Positions 25,751 through 33,912 of a DNA stretch of 64,000 nucleotides are shown here, piece by piece. The stretch lies in assembly GCF_000023585.1 (NCBI RefSeq), contig NC_012914.1, positions 5,091,501-5,155,500 on the forward strand, read 5' to 3'. The notes below the pieces were generated by a model. It made no database searches and had not been told where the DNA came from. It was given only the letters and a program-made list of their open reading frames with translations. Numbering within the stretch: the stretch's first letter is position 1; the number at the start of each line of letters is the position of its first letter. Source of the DNA: Paenibacillus sp. JDR-2 (GTDB taxonomy: Bacteria > Bacillota > Bacilli > Paenibacillales > Paenibacillaceae). Both the position numbers and the translations under genes were made by a program.

Positions 25751-26860
25751 TTATGCATGCGCATGATTGCTGCGTCCTGGAATTTCGCCAGTCGCCTCGA
25801 ATACGCGTACGATCTCATCGATTTCCTTCTTAAGCTCGTTAAGGAGCTCTGCTTCAGGCACTTTGCGGATCATCTCTCCGTAACGGAACAGCATGCCTTC
25901 GCCTCTTGCTCCGGCGATACCGATATCCGCCTCGCGTGCTTCACCCGGGCCGTTAACCGCACAGCCAAGTACAGATACCTTGATAGGTACCTTCAACTTG
26001 GAAATATACTCTTCGACTTCGTTTGCGATCGAGAAGAGATCGATATCCAGTCGTCCGCAAGTCGGACAGGAAATCAGGGTTGCCGCGTTGGTAATCAGAC
26101 CAAAGGTCTTGAGCAGCTCGCGGGCTACCTTAACTTCTTCCACCGGATCCGCACTGAGGCTGATGCGCACCGTATTGCCGATGCCCATCGCGAGCAGTGC
26201 GCCGATACCAGCGGAGCTCTTGATTGTACCGGAATGAAGAGTACCTGCTTCGGTAATGCCAAGATGCAGCGGATACTTGATTTTCTCCGCAGCCATGCTG
26301 TAAGCCGCAATCGCCATCGGAACGTCGGACGCCTTCAGCGATACGATAATATCATGGAAATCCAGCTCCTCCAGAATGCCGATATGGAAGAGCGCGCTCT
26401 CCACCATCGCTTCGGGCGTAGGGTAGCCGTATTTCTCAAGCAGATGATTCTCAAGCGAACCGGCATTAACGCCAATCCGAATTGGAATTCCGCGTTCCTT
26501 GCAGGCCTTTACGACAGCTTCAATCTTCTCGCGTCGGCCGATGTTGCCCGGGTTAATCCGGACTTTATCAATGCCGTTCTCGATTGCCTGAAGGGCAAGA
26601 CGGTAGTCGAAATGAATATCGGCAACAAGAGGAATATGAATCCGTTTCTTAATTTCCTTAATCGCATCAGCAGCTTCCTTATTGTTGACGGTAACCCGCA
26701 CAATCTGACAGCCCGCTTCTTCCAGACGCAAAATCTCGGCTACTGTAGCCTCTACATCAGCCGTCTTTGTAGTACACATACTCTGAATGATGACTTCATT
26801 GCTGCCGCCAATCGTCAGGTTACCGACTTTGACCGGCACAGTATCCTTGCGCAAATACAT
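25751..26860 (-). CDS. ispG: 4-hydroxy-3-methylbut-2-en-1-yl diphosphate synthase IspG (GcpE)
   Basis: Iron-sulfur enzyme of the MEP pathway that converts MEcPP to HMBPP, feeding isoprenoid synthesis. The three cluster cysteines lie in ISCPTCGRLDIDL and SVLGCAVNGPGEA. Length about 369 aa. An upstream GTG at 26893 is in frame but lacks a spaced ribosome binding site and lies in an inverted repeat; ATG 26860 follows GGGAGAG by eight bases and gives the usual MYLRKDTVPVKVG start. Its place between clpX and lonB differs from Bacillus. The type 2 IPP isomerase at 42.3-43.4 kb acts further along the same pathway. Confidence 0.96.
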   Translation of the reverse strand: MYLRKDTVPVKVGNLTIGGSNEVIIQSMCTTKTADVEATVAEILRLEEAGCQIVRVTVNNKEAADAIKEIKKRIHIPLVADIHFDYRLALQAIENGIDKVRINPGNIGRREKIEAVVKACKERGIPIRIGVNAGSLENHLLEKYGYPTPEAMVESALFHIGILEELDFHDIIVSLKASDVPMAIAAYSMAAEKIKYPLHLGITEAGTLHSGTIKSSAGIGALLAMGIGNTVRISLSADPVEEVKVARELLKTFGLITNAATLISCPTCGRLDIDLFSIANEVEEYISKLKVPIKVSVLGCAVNGPGEAREADIGIAGARGEGMLFRYGEMIRKVPEAELLNELKKEIDEIVRVFEATGEIPGRSNHAHA

Positions 26861-26889
26861 AAAATGATCTCTCCCATGAACGTCAAAGT

Positions 26890-26929
26890 CCACCCTTTGA
26901 CTAGCGAAAAATCCGCGGCCAAAGGGTGG
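26890..26929. repeat. Inverted repeat between clpX and ispG
   Basis: CCACCCTTTG (26890-26899) and CAAAGGGTGG (26920-26929) are perfect 10-bp arms around a 20-nt loop. No T-run follows on either strand, so it is not a standard terminator. It lies 30 bp before the ispG start and could affect mRNA processing or ispG translation. Confidence 0.7.
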
Positions 26930-26949
26930 AGGCGATGACGGTAATGAAC

Positions 26950-28206
26950 TTAGGCGCTTTCTTCTTTCTTCTTGCCCTTCTTCGCAGTCAGCTCAGGCAT
27001 GATTTTGTCTTTTACGTTTTTCTCCGTAATGAGACAAGTGCTCACGTCGTCGCGCGAAGGGACTTCGTACATTACTTCAAGCATAATACCCTCGATAATG
27101 GCACGCAAGCCGCGGGCACCCGTGTTCCGTTTGATCGCTTCTTTAGCGATTGCTTCCAGAGCAGCAGGTTCAAAGTCCAGCTTCACGTTATCCATCTCAA
27201 GCAGCTTCTGGTATTGCTTCACCAAAGCATTCTTCGGTTCGGACAAAATACGCATCAGGGCTGCTTCATCGAGGGGCTCTAGAGTCGAGATAACCGGCAA
27301 ACGGCCTACGAACTCTGGGATCAAGCCAAATTTAAGCAAGTCTTCCGGCAGAACCATGGACAGGTATTCGCCCGGCTTCAAGTCCTTTTGAACCTCGCCA
27401 GTCGAGCTGAAACCGATCACTTTTTTGCCGATACGGCGTTTGATCAGCGATTCCAGACCGTCAAATGCACCACCGCAAATGAACAGGATGTTCGTTGTAT
27501 CGATTTGAATAAACTCTTGGTGCGGGTGCTTGCGTCCGCCTTGCGGCGGTACGGATGCAACCGTGCCTTCGAGGATTTTGAGCAATGCCTGCTGCACGCC
27601 TTCACCGGATACATCGCGAGTAATCGACGGATTCTCGGATTTGCGGGCTACTTTATCAATCTCATCGATATAGATAATGCCGCGTTCAGCCTTCTCCACA
27701 TCGTAATCCGCAGCTTGAATGAGCTTGAGCAAAATGTTCTCAACGTCTTCACCGACATAGCCGGCTTCCGTCAGCGAAGTTGCATCCGCAATCGCAAACG
27801 GTACGTTCAAGATTTTTGCCATTGTTTGAGCAAGCAAAGTTTTACCCGAGCCGGTAGGACCTACAAGCAGGATATTGGACTTTTGAAGCTCAACGTCTTC
27901 AATCTTGCTTTGCGAGTTGATCCGTTTGTAATGGTTGTATACCGCAACGGAAAGGGATTTCTTCGCAAATTCCTGTCCGATTACATACGAATCAAGAATA
28001 GCGCGGATATCCTTTGGTTTCGGAATGTCCTTCAGATCAAGCTCTTCCTCATGTCCAAGCTCCTCCTCCACGATTTCCGTGCAGAGCTCGATACATTCGT
28101 CGCATATATAAACGCCGGGACCGGCTACCAGTTTACGTACTTGCTCCTGGGATTTTCCGCAGAACGAGCATTTCAGCTGGCCCTTCTCATCATTGAATTT
28201 AAACAT
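26950..28206 (-). CDS. clpX: ATP-dependent Clp protease ATP-binding subunit ClpX
   Basis: AAA+ unfoldase that feeds substrates to ClpP. The N-terminal zinc domain has C13, C16, C35 and C38 (CSFCGKSQ and YICDECIELC). The ATPase has VGPTGSGKTLLAQ and YIDEIDKVARKSE. The ClpP-binding loop IGF is present in KKVIGFSS. Length 418 aa. It starts 26 bp after clpP in the same direction, so ClpX and ClpP levels are probably coupled. In Bacillus clpX is separate from clpP and follows tig; here the order is tig-clpP-clpX. Confidence 0.98.
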   Translation of the reverse strand: MFKFNDEKGQLKCSFCGKSQEQVRKLVAGPGVYICDECIELCTEIVEEELGHEEELDLKDIPKPKDIRAILDSYVIGQEFAKKSLSVAVYNHYKRINSQSKIEDVELQKSNILLVGPTGSGKTLLAQTMAKILNVPFAIADATSLTEAGYVGEDVENILLKLIQAADYDVEKAERGIIYIDEIDKVARKSENPSITRDVSGEGVQQALLKILEGTVASVPPQGGRKHPHQEFIQIDTTNILFICGGAFDGLESLIKRRIGKKVIGFSSTGEVQKDLKPGEYLSMVLPEDLLKFGLIPEFVGRLPVISTLEPLDEAALMRILSEPKNALVKQYQKLLEMDNVKLDFEPAALEAIAKEAIKRNTGARGLRAIIEGIMLEVMYEVPSRDDVSTCLITEKNVKDKIMPELTAKKGKKKEESA

Positions 28207-28232
28207 GCCATTTCACCCCTTCGATTAAATCC

Positions 28233-28820
28233 TTAGGATACCGGAGTTGTTATTACTTTGTCAATCAAACCATAATTCAGAGCATCTTCCGCGCTCATGA
28301 AATTATCGCGGTCCGTATCGCGGTCGATTTTCTCGTAAGGCTGACCGGTACGCTCCACATAAATTTCATTCAGCTTTTGCTTCGTCTTCAGGATCCAGTC
28401 CGCATGGATTTTGATATCCGATGCCTGGCCCCGAACGCCGCCAAGCGGCTGATGAATCATAACTTCCGCATTCGGAAGAGCGAAACGTTTGCCTTTCGCG
28501 CCGGCTGTAAGGAGGAGCGAGCCCATGCTTGCTGCCATGCCCATACAAATCGTAGATACGTCAGGCTTAATATATTGCATTGTATCATAAATCGCCATAC
28601 CGGCTGTTACCGAGCCGCCAGGTGAGTTAATGTACAAATGGATGTCTTTCTCCGGGTCGTCGGCCGCCAAAAAAAGCAGCTGTGCGATAACTGAGTTTGC
28701 TACATCATCATCGATAGCGCTCCCGAGAAAAATGATTCTGTCCTTGAGCAAGCGCGAGTAAATATCGTAAGACCGTTCTCCGCGATTCGTTTGTTCAACT
28801 ACGATAGGTACCAGATTCAT
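28233..28820 (-). CDS. clpP: ATP-dependent Clp protease proteolytic subunit ClpP
   Basis: Serine peptidase that forms the barrel of ClpXP and ClpCP. The catalytic residues S98 (GMAASMGS) and H123 (EVMIHQPLGG) are present, with the Asp further on. Length 195 aa. ATG 28820 has AAAGAGGTTGG upstream. A good sigma-A promoter lies about 50 bp upstream of the start. No CtsR box was recognised, which fits its position with clpX and tig instead of in a stress-regulated locus. It is likely co-transcribed with clpX. Confidence 0.98.
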   Translation of the reverse strand: MNLVPIVVEQTNRGERSYDIYSRLLKDRIIFLGSAIDDDVANSVIAQLLFLAADDPEKDIHLYINSPGGSVTAGMAIYDTMQYIKPDVSTICMGMAASMGSLLLTAGAKGKRFALPNAEVMIHQPLGGVRGQASDIKIHADWILKTKQKLNEIYVERTGQPYEKIDRDTDRDNFMSAEDALNYGLIDKVITTPVS

Positions 28821-28865
28821 GCGACCAACCTCTTTTCTATTATGGCTTTTTGGTTCATGTTTTCT

Positions 28866-28894
28866 ATTGTATCACGTCAAATGATCAATGTCAT
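28866..28894 (-). promoter_or_regulatory. Promoter of clpP-clpX
   Basis: On the minus strand ATGACA (28894-28889), 17 bp, TACAAT (28871-28866). Both hexamers match the sigma-A consensus at five of six positions. Confidence 0.7.
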
Positions 28895-28980
28895 TTTTCC
28901 ATAATACAGTATACGGTGAGCATCGCTCGATATGTACTGAAGATCATTCTTCAGGTAAAGCTCTTTCATTATGTAGGGTG

Positions 28981-29015
28981 AAAAGAAGGCACGTATCTGA
29001 CGATGACGTGCCTTT
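28981..29015 (-). terminator. Intrinsic terminator after tig
   Basis: On the minus strand AAGGCACGT pairs with ACGTGCCTT around an 11-nt loop, followed by CTTTTC. It ends the tig transcript 25 bp past the stop. Confidence 0.85.
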
Positions 29016-29040
29016 CCTTCCTATTTATTCAATTGATCTA

Positions 29041-30345
29041 TTACGCTCCAGCAACTTCAGCTGTTTTGCTGTTTTCAACGAGGAATTCAATCGTTTTGCG
29101 CAGCTCGATGTCTTCTTTCAAGCTGTCGAATTGACCGTTTTTCTCGAAGACGTCGCGAAGCTCAGCCGCAGGACGGTTGTAAGCTTTCGACAGGGATTCG
29201 AGTTCTTCGTTTACGTCTTCTTCGGAAACTTGAATGTTTTCCGATTTAGCGATTGCATTCAGAACCAGGTTGTTGCGAACGCGTTTCTGTGCGTCTTCTT
29301 TCATTTGGTCGCGCAGAACTTGCTCGCTTTGGCCGGAGAACTGATAGTACAGGTCGATGTTCATGCCTTGCATGCGAAGACGGTTCTCGAAATCGCGGAG
29401 CATAAAGTCAACTTCAGTGTTAATCATTGGTTCCGGCACTTCTACTTCAGCAGCTTCAGCCGCTTTTTCGATTACAGCGTTTTGCAGGTTGCGTTCCGCT
29501 TCGCCTTCTTTGTTTTCTTTCAGCTTGGAGACAAGATCCTGCTTGTACTCTTCAAGAGTGTCGAATTCGCTGATGTCTTTTGCGAACTCATCGTCAAGAG
29601 CCGGCAGGTTTTTACGTTTGATTTCATGCAGTTTCACTTTGAACACAGCTGGTTTGCCAGCCAGGTTCTCAGCATGGTAGCTTTCAGGGAATGTTACTTC
29701 AACATCCTTGAAGTCGCCTGTTTGCATGCCCACAACTTGATCTTCGAAGCCCGGGATGAACGAGTTGGAACCCAGTTCCAAGGAGTAGCTTTCAGCTTTG
29801 CCGCCGTCGAACGCTTCGCCGTCTACATAACCGTCGAAGTCGATTACAGTGATGTCGCCGTTTTGAGCAGCGCCTTCTTCAAGGACAGTCAGCTCGGCAT
29901 GGCGTTGTTGCAGGCGCTCCAGTTCAGCGTTCACTTCTTCTTCGCTGACTGTTGCTTCAAAGGATGGAACTTCCAGACCTTTGTACTCGCCAAGCGTTAC
30001 TTCAGGGCGAACGATAACTTTTGCTTTGAATTTGAACGATTGGCCTTTAGCGAATTGTTCAACGTCGATTTCAGGACGGTCAACTGGACGTTGTTCCGTC
30101 ACTTTTACTGCTTCTTCGTAAGCTTGCGGCAGCAGGATGTCGATTGCATCCTGGTACAGGCTTTCCACGCCGAAACGGGATTCGAACATTCCGCGAGGCA
30201 CTTTACCTTTGCGGAAACCAGGTACGTTTACCTTTTGAACGACTTTCTTAAATGCTTGATCAAGTGCTGCAGCGACTTTCTCAGCATCAACCTCAACGTC
30301 GATCGACACGAGGTTCTTGTCTATTTTTTCCCAAGTTGCTTTCAT
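29041..30345 (-). CDS. tig: Trigger factor Tig
   Basis: Ribosome-bound chaperone with peptidyl-prolyl isomerase activity that meets nascent chains. Domains in order: the N-terminal ribosome-binding domain with the signature PGFRKGKVPR at about residues 43-52, a central FKBP-type PPIase domain (NGDITVIDFDGYVDGEAF onward), and a long helical C-terminal arm domain. Length 434 aa. The start ATG follows GGAGGGG. It has its own promoter, whose -35 box overlaps the stop of the ysoA-like gene, and a terminator. Confidence 0.98.
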   Translation of the reverse strand: MKATWEKIDKNLVSIDVEVDAEKVAAALDQAFKKVVQKVNVPGFRKGKVPRGMFESRFGVESLYQDAIDILLPQAYEEAVKVTEQRPVDRPEIDVEQFAKGQSFKFKAKVIVRPEVTLGEYKGLEVPSFEATVSEEEVNAELERLQQRHAELTVLEEGAAQNGDITVIDFDGYVDGEAFDGGKAESYSLELGSNSFIPGFEDQVVGMQTGDFKDVEVTFPESYHAENLAGKPAVFKVKLHEIKRKNLPALDDEFAKDISEFDTLEEYKQDLVSKLKENKEGEAERNLQNAVIEKAAEAAEVEVPEPMINTEVDFMLRDFENRLRMQGMNIDLYYQFSGQSEQVLRDQMKEDAQKRVRNNLVLNAIAKSENIQVSEEDVNEELESLSKAYNRPAAELRDVFEKNGQFDSLKEDIELRKTIEFLVENSKTAEVAGA

Positions 30346-30408
30346 TTTATGCTTTCCCCTCCAAAATTACGCATCACGCCAATTAGTATTCGCTTCATAA
30401 ACCACTCT

Positions 30409-30437
30409 ATTATAATCAACCTTGGCCATCATTTCAA
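30409..30437 (-). promoter_or_regulatory. Promoter of tig
   Basis: On the minus strand TTGAAA (30437-30432), 17 bp, TATAAT (30414-30409). The -35 box overlaps the stop codon of the upstream gene. Confidence 0.8.
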
Positions 30438-31321
30438 GGCTGATGATCATCTTCGGTAGATTGCTGCATGGCAGCAACCTGCCGAAGAGTCCTGCATGCC
30501 TGTTCATAACGGAACCTCAAAGGTTCGGTTATGCCGTACGCTTCGCGGATATCATCATCGTTCGCAGAGCCGTAAACCGTAAGCAGCAAGGTAAGATGGA
30601 GCGCAGCCGCATAGCTGTCGACCGTCTCGTCGTCCTCTCTCTGCATCCACTGGTAAGCAGAAGTTCCATACAGAAATTGGAGACTTTCCTTCCACATTTC
30701 TCTGGCAAAATGAGGAAGAGTCGGATCATCCGCTTCCGTCACGGCCTCCACCCGCTCCAGAATCCGGATGACGGGCTGCGGAAAATCATCCAGCGCCAGC
30801 GGCGTCTCCTCTATGTCAAGCTCTACCTTCTCGCCCATCCGGTCCAGCATGACCGATCCGGATATTTCCCGCTTCTTCAGGCATTGCAAAGCCTTGAATT
30901 GCACAGCCGGGTGAATGGTCTTGCCGCTCGAGAGCCAGTCCAGCATGAACTGGTCCACTTCCGAAGAGTGTATGTATGCCGCGCGTTCCAGCGCCAGGAT
31001 CTGCTGATCAACCATCGGATGATGCTCCATGATATAGAGCACTTGCTTGATATAAGCCTCATCCTGCTCGGGCGGGTTCAAGAGCTGCTCCCGGAAACTC
31101 TCTTCGCTCTCTCCCTCTTCATCGTTAGCGCCGGTCAGCAAGCCGGCTTCCTCGGAGCCCGGGAATGCCATTTCCAGCCAGGTAAGGAGGCTGCCCCATT
31201 CCTCATAATGCCGTTCATCCTCACCGCGGCACTGCAGCAGGAAACGGAGCAGATTTTTGGCTTCGCCGTATTGCTCGGATTCCAGCATGCGGGTGAGCTG
31301 AATTTGATAATGATCCAGCAT
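30434..31321 (-). CDS. YsoA-like helical repeat protein of unknown function
   Basis: Acidic 295-aa protein made of helical segments resembling degenerate TPR repeats near the N-terminus (LESEQYGEAKNLLRFLLQC, EEWGSLLTWLEMAFPGSEEA). No signal peptide or membrane segment is seen. In Bacillus a TPR protein, YsoA, also lies directly upstream of tig, so this is its likely counterpart; function is unknown. The start is odd: ATG 31321 has no ribosome binding site, while a near-perfect AAGGCGGTGATACC lies about 36-50 bases upstream in the same open frame, where only non-standard start codons such as ATA occur. A TATAAT box lies about 100 bp upstream. Confidence 0.78.
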   Translation of the reverse strand: MLDHYQIQLTRMLESEQYGEAKNLLRFLLQCRGEDERHYEEWGSLLTWLEMAFPGSEEAGLLTGANDEEGESEESFREQLLNPPEQDEAYIKQVLYIMEHHPMVDQQILALERAAYIHSSEVDQFMLDWLSSGKTIHPAVQFKALQCLKKREISGSVMLDRMGEKVELDIEETPLALDDFPQPVIRILERVEAVTEADDPTLPHFAREMWKESLQFLYGTSAYQWMQREDDETVDSYAAALHLTLLLTVYGSANDDDIREAYGITEPLRFRYEQACRTLRQVAAMQQSTEDDHQP

Positions 31322-31545
31322 CTTCGGAAATAAATATACGTTGTCTGGTGTAGTTATGGTATCACCGCCTTATCGGTCAAACCGTATCATTCGTCTGCCT
31401 ATTGCTTGCGTTCGATTATATCACGGAACCTATAAATATAAAAACTTACTTCCCTTTAGTCTTGATTTTCTATTCGCGCCTATGCTATATTTACCAAGCG
31501 AATTTGATTCGCGGATGTAGTTTAAGTTATTTCGAAAATTACTTC

Positions 31546-31575
31546 TTGCCAAGTTAAGCAATTACATGCTATACT
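31546..31575 (+). promoter_or_regulatory. Promoter of tRNA-Arg
   Basis: TTGCCA (31546-31551), 18 bp, TATACT (31570-31575), ending 11 bp before the tRNA. Confidence 0.8.
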
Positions 31576-31586
31576 AATTCTTACGT

Positions 31587-31663
31587 GTCCCAGTAGCTCA
31601 GCCGGATAGAGCACACGCCTTCTAAGCGTGCGGTCGGGGGTTCGAATCCCTCCTGGGACGCCA
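31587..31663 (+). tRNA. tRNA-Arg (anticodon UCU)
   Basis: Complete cloverleaf: acceptor GTCCCAG/CTGGGAC, anticodon stem CACGC/GCGTG with loop CTTCTAA (anticodon TCT at 31621-31623), T arm GGGGG-TTCGAAT-CCCTC (G-T wobble) and an encoded CCA end. It decodes AGA and, by wobble, AGG. It stands alone with its own promoter and terminator. Confidence 0.97.
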
Positions 31664-31680
31664 TTTTTATGCCTACTAAT

Positions 31681-31721
31681 AACCCGCAATACCTTGTTTA
31701 TCAAGGGATTGCGGGTTTTTT
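31681..31721 (+). terminator. Terminator after tRNA-Arg
   Basis: AACCCGCAAT pairs with ATTGCGGGTT, with an inner CCTTG/CAAGG, followed by TTTTTT. Confidence 0.9.
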
Positions 31722-31774
31722 GCGTTGCTTTCAGATACACCACGATCGAAATTCCCCTAAAGCTATATCTTCCG

Positions 31775-32176
31775 TTACGCTTCAACCCCGCAGCTGCTAA
31801 TTGACTCGCTATTCCTAGCCATTACATTATTGGTTTCGCGATTTGTCAGAACCGCTTTCTCATGGGTCACGCCCCAGTCCCTCATAAGAACGATAAGCGG
31901 CCTTAACGTTTCTCCAAACTCGGTAAGCGAGTATTCTACCCTTGGCGGAATCTCCTTATAAATTTCCCTGTGGATGACGCCGTCACTTTCCAGCTCCCTC
32001 AATTGCAGCGTAAGCATGCGCTGCGTGATCCGGGGAAACAGTCTGCGCAGCTCGTTAAAGCGTTTAGGCCCATCCGTTAAATGGTACAAGATAACGCCTT
32101 TCCATTTCCCGCCTATGACGTCTACCGTCACGGTCACCGGGCACCCGAAATTGATGATATCCGTTTTATTATCCAT
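31775..32176 (-). CDS. HxlR family winged-helix transcriptional regulator
   Basis: MarR-like DNA-binding protein of 133 aa. The HxlR pattern is clear: the N-terminal cysteine C12 in FGCPVTVTVDVIGGKWK, the recognition region FNELRRLFPRITQRMLTLQLREL and the wing EIPPRVEYSLTEFGETL. In several HxlR regulators this cysteine senses oxidants, electrophiles or quinones. It is divergent from a nitroreductase, the usual type of target. Inverted repeats in the shared upstream region are candidate operators. The identity of the sensed compound is not known. Confidence 0.93.
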   Translation of the reverse strand: MDNKTDIINFGCPVTVTVDVIGGKWKGVILYHLTDGPKRFNELRRLFPRITQRMLTLQLRELESDGVIHREIYKEIPPRVEYSLTEFGETLRPLIVLMRDWGVTHEKAVLTNRETNNVMARNSESISSCGVEA

Positions 32177-32228
32177 GATAAAAACTCCTTTGCATTGAAA
32201 CTATAAGCTTTTTTCCTTGCCAGTCCAT

Positions 32229-32283
32229 TAGTATCCTTTTTAATACTATAGCACAATATTGATATTATCCAACAAAATTGTGC
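32229..32283. promoter_or_regulatory. Candidate HxlR operators between the regulator and the nitroreductase
   Basis: TAGTAT (32229-32234) and ATACTA (32243-32248) form a dyad overlapping a minus-strand TATAGT box. GCACAAT (32251-32257) and ATTGTGC (32277-32283) form a second dyad. HxlR proteins bind such AT-rich dyads; assignment is inferred. Confidence 0.45.
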
Positions 32284-32373
32284 GTACTTGTTGTAATGCA
32301 TTCGTGAATGTAAGATCTAATTTATCGACGCGTTGATCCATACCCTGTGATACATGAAAGGAAGACACTTATA

Positions 32374-33045
32374 ATGAATAACGTGCAAAAAAAGAAAGAT
32401 ATTCTGGATGCATACGCATTCCGGCATGCCACCAAGCAATTTGATCCCGACCGGAAAATCTCCGATGAGGATTTTCAATTTATTTTGGAAACGGGAAGAC
32501 TTTCCCCGAGCTCCGTCGGGTTTGAGGCGTGGAGGTTCCTCGTCGTTCAGAACGAAGAACTCCGGATGAAGATCCGCGAAGTTGCCTTCGGCGGACAAGG
32601 ACAGCTCCCGACTGCAAGCCACCTGGTCATTCTTCTTGCCCGAAAAGATGTAAGATACGATTCCAAATATGTCGAGTACATTTACAAAAATATCAAGGGC
32701 TTGTCGGATGAGGCATTCGAGCCTATCCCCGTGGTGTACAAGGAATTCCAAGAGAATGACCTTCGCATCCTCGATAACGAAAGAACGCTGATTGACTGGG
32801 CATCCAAGCAAACGTATATTCCGCTTGCCAACATGATGACGGCCGCTGCGCAAATCGGCATCGATTCATGCCCGATGGAAGGATACAACAAAGATAAGGT
32901 TACGGCTATATTGAAAGATGCCGGCGTATTGGATGAGGAGTTATACGATCTATCTGTAATGGTAACTTTCGGATATCGCGCGTCTGAGCCAAAACATCCT
33001 CAAGCCCGGCGCCCGATTGATGAAGTTGTGGAGTGGGTTCATTAA
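32374..33045 (+). CDS. Nitroreductase family NAD(P)H-dependent oxidoreductase
   Basis: FMN flavoprotein that reduces nitro compounds, quinones or similar electrophiles with NAD(P)H. The family pattern is visible in FRHATKQFDPDRKISDEDF, ETGRLSPSSVGFEAWRFLVV (FMN-binding Arg/Ser region), NMMTAAAQIGIDSCPMEGY and VMVTFGYRA. About 223 aa from ATG 32374, which follows AAAGGAAG by nine bases; the earlier in-frame ATG at 32347 has no ribosome binding site. It is divergent from the HxlR regulator, suggesting induction by electrophile stress. The true substrate is not known. Confidence 0.93.
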   Translation: MNNVQKKKDILDAYAFRHATKQFDPDRKISDEDFQFILETGRLSPSSVGFEAWRFLVVQNEELRMKIREVAFGGQGQLPTASHLVILLARKDVRYDSKYVEYIYKNIKGLSDEAFEPIPVVYKEFQENDLRILDNERTLIDWASKQTYIPLANMMTAAAQIGIDSCPMEGYNKDKVTAILKDAGVLDEELYDLSVMVTFGYRASEPKHPQARRPIDEVVEWVH

Positions 33046-33050
33046 GAAAG

Positions 33051-33092
33051 AAAACCGCAACGCCTTGTTCTTCAAGGCGTTACGGTTTTCTT
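33051..33092 (+). terminator. Terminator after the nitroreductase gene
   Basis: AAAACCGCAACGCCTTG pairs with CAAGGCGTTACGGTTTT (one mismatch) around TTCTT, followed by C and TTC. A partial copy of its 3' arm, TTCAAGGCGTTGCGG, follows at once. Confidence 0.8.
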
Positions 33093-33140
33093 CAAGGCGT
33101 TGCGGATCAAGGTGAAACGGCTATCGCCGTTCTTAATGAT

Positions 33141-33746
33141 TTATACGATAGCTGCGGATTTGTCCGCTATGAATTGATAAAGCTTCTCTATCTGCCCGTC
33201 CGTCATTTCGCAGCTGTTGTCATAAACAAGGATGGACGATTGCGGAATTTCCCAATGAATATCCGGTACAAAGGCTACGCGTTTCTCGAAATGCGACCAG
33301 TTATCCAGCTTCCATTGATCGCGTTCAGTCTGACGCCCGATAATCCGGTTTTTCTGCAGCTCGATGTTCTCCAGAGTTACTACGATTACTTTTACGTCCA
33401 CTTGCTCTCTAGTCAAACCTGCAGCCGAGATGACTTCCTTTATCCAAGCATTATTTTTAAGCTCCGCCGTAAAAGGAGAGATCATAAATACGTTTTGTCC
33501 AGCAGCCAGATTCTCGATGCAAATATCTTTGGTCGTATCGTATTCCAAATCGCGAAGGTTTTGTTTGTAGAAATCCGAATCGCGGTCGTTCTTGTCGAGC
33601 CCGTTACGTTCCAGCATCGCCTCAACGAAACGTCCCCCTACCGTATCGCGGTCCAGAAAAGCAGCCGGAATGCGTTCCGAAATTTTTCTGGCTACGGTTG
33701 TCTTGCCCGTACCTGCTACACCTACGAAAAACACTAACTTTTGCAA
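33141..33746 (-). CDS. P-loop kinase-like ATPase of unknown substrate
   Basis: Small P-loop protein of about 201 aa. The Walker A motif GVAGTGKTT is at residues 9-17, followed by DRDTVGGRFVEAM and, late in the chain, a basic stretch KNRIIGRQTERDQWKLDNW like the lid region of small-molecule kinases. The start is TTG 33746: it has GGAGG nine bases upstream and gives MQKLVFFVGVAGTGKTT, whereas the open frame further upstream (to 33818) runs past the ribosome binding site. It stands alone between two terminators. The substrate cannot be told. Confidence 0.85.
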   Translation of the reverse strand: MQKLVFFVGVAGTGKTTVARKISERIPAAFLDRDTVGGRFVEAMLERNGLDKNDRDSDFYKQNLRDLEYDTTKDICIENLAAGQNVFMISPFTAELKNNAWIKEVISAAGLTREQVDVKVIVVTLENIELQKNRIIGRQTERDQWKLDNWSHFEKRVAFVPDIHWEIPQSSILVYDNSCEMTDGQIEKLYQFIADKSAAIV

Positions 33747-33859
33747 TGCTTGATGCCTCCACTTTAAAACTAGTTTTATCCTCCCATTGTACCATCCCTT
33801 GCCCAATAAAGGTATCACAAAGGTAACAAAATCCGTCAGTTCCGGACAATTCCCTTACA

Positions 33860-33899
33860 AAAAAAAGGATAATGATCTCCTGAGAGTGTCCATTATCCC
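33860..33899 (-). terminator. Terminator after the 113-aa unknown gene
   Basis: On the minus strand GGATAATG pairs with CATTATCC around a 16-nt loop, followed by TTTTTTT. Confidence 0.85.
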
Positions 33900-33912
33900 T
33901 TGTTGCTCTAAC

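Noticed and set aside
31522..31785. 87-codon minus-strand frame across the tRNA-Arg gene (contains GIRTPDRTLRRRVLYPAELL)
   Set aside because: This is the well-known false protein made by translating a tRNA gene on the wrong strand; the tRNA fold, promoter and terminator explain the sequence.
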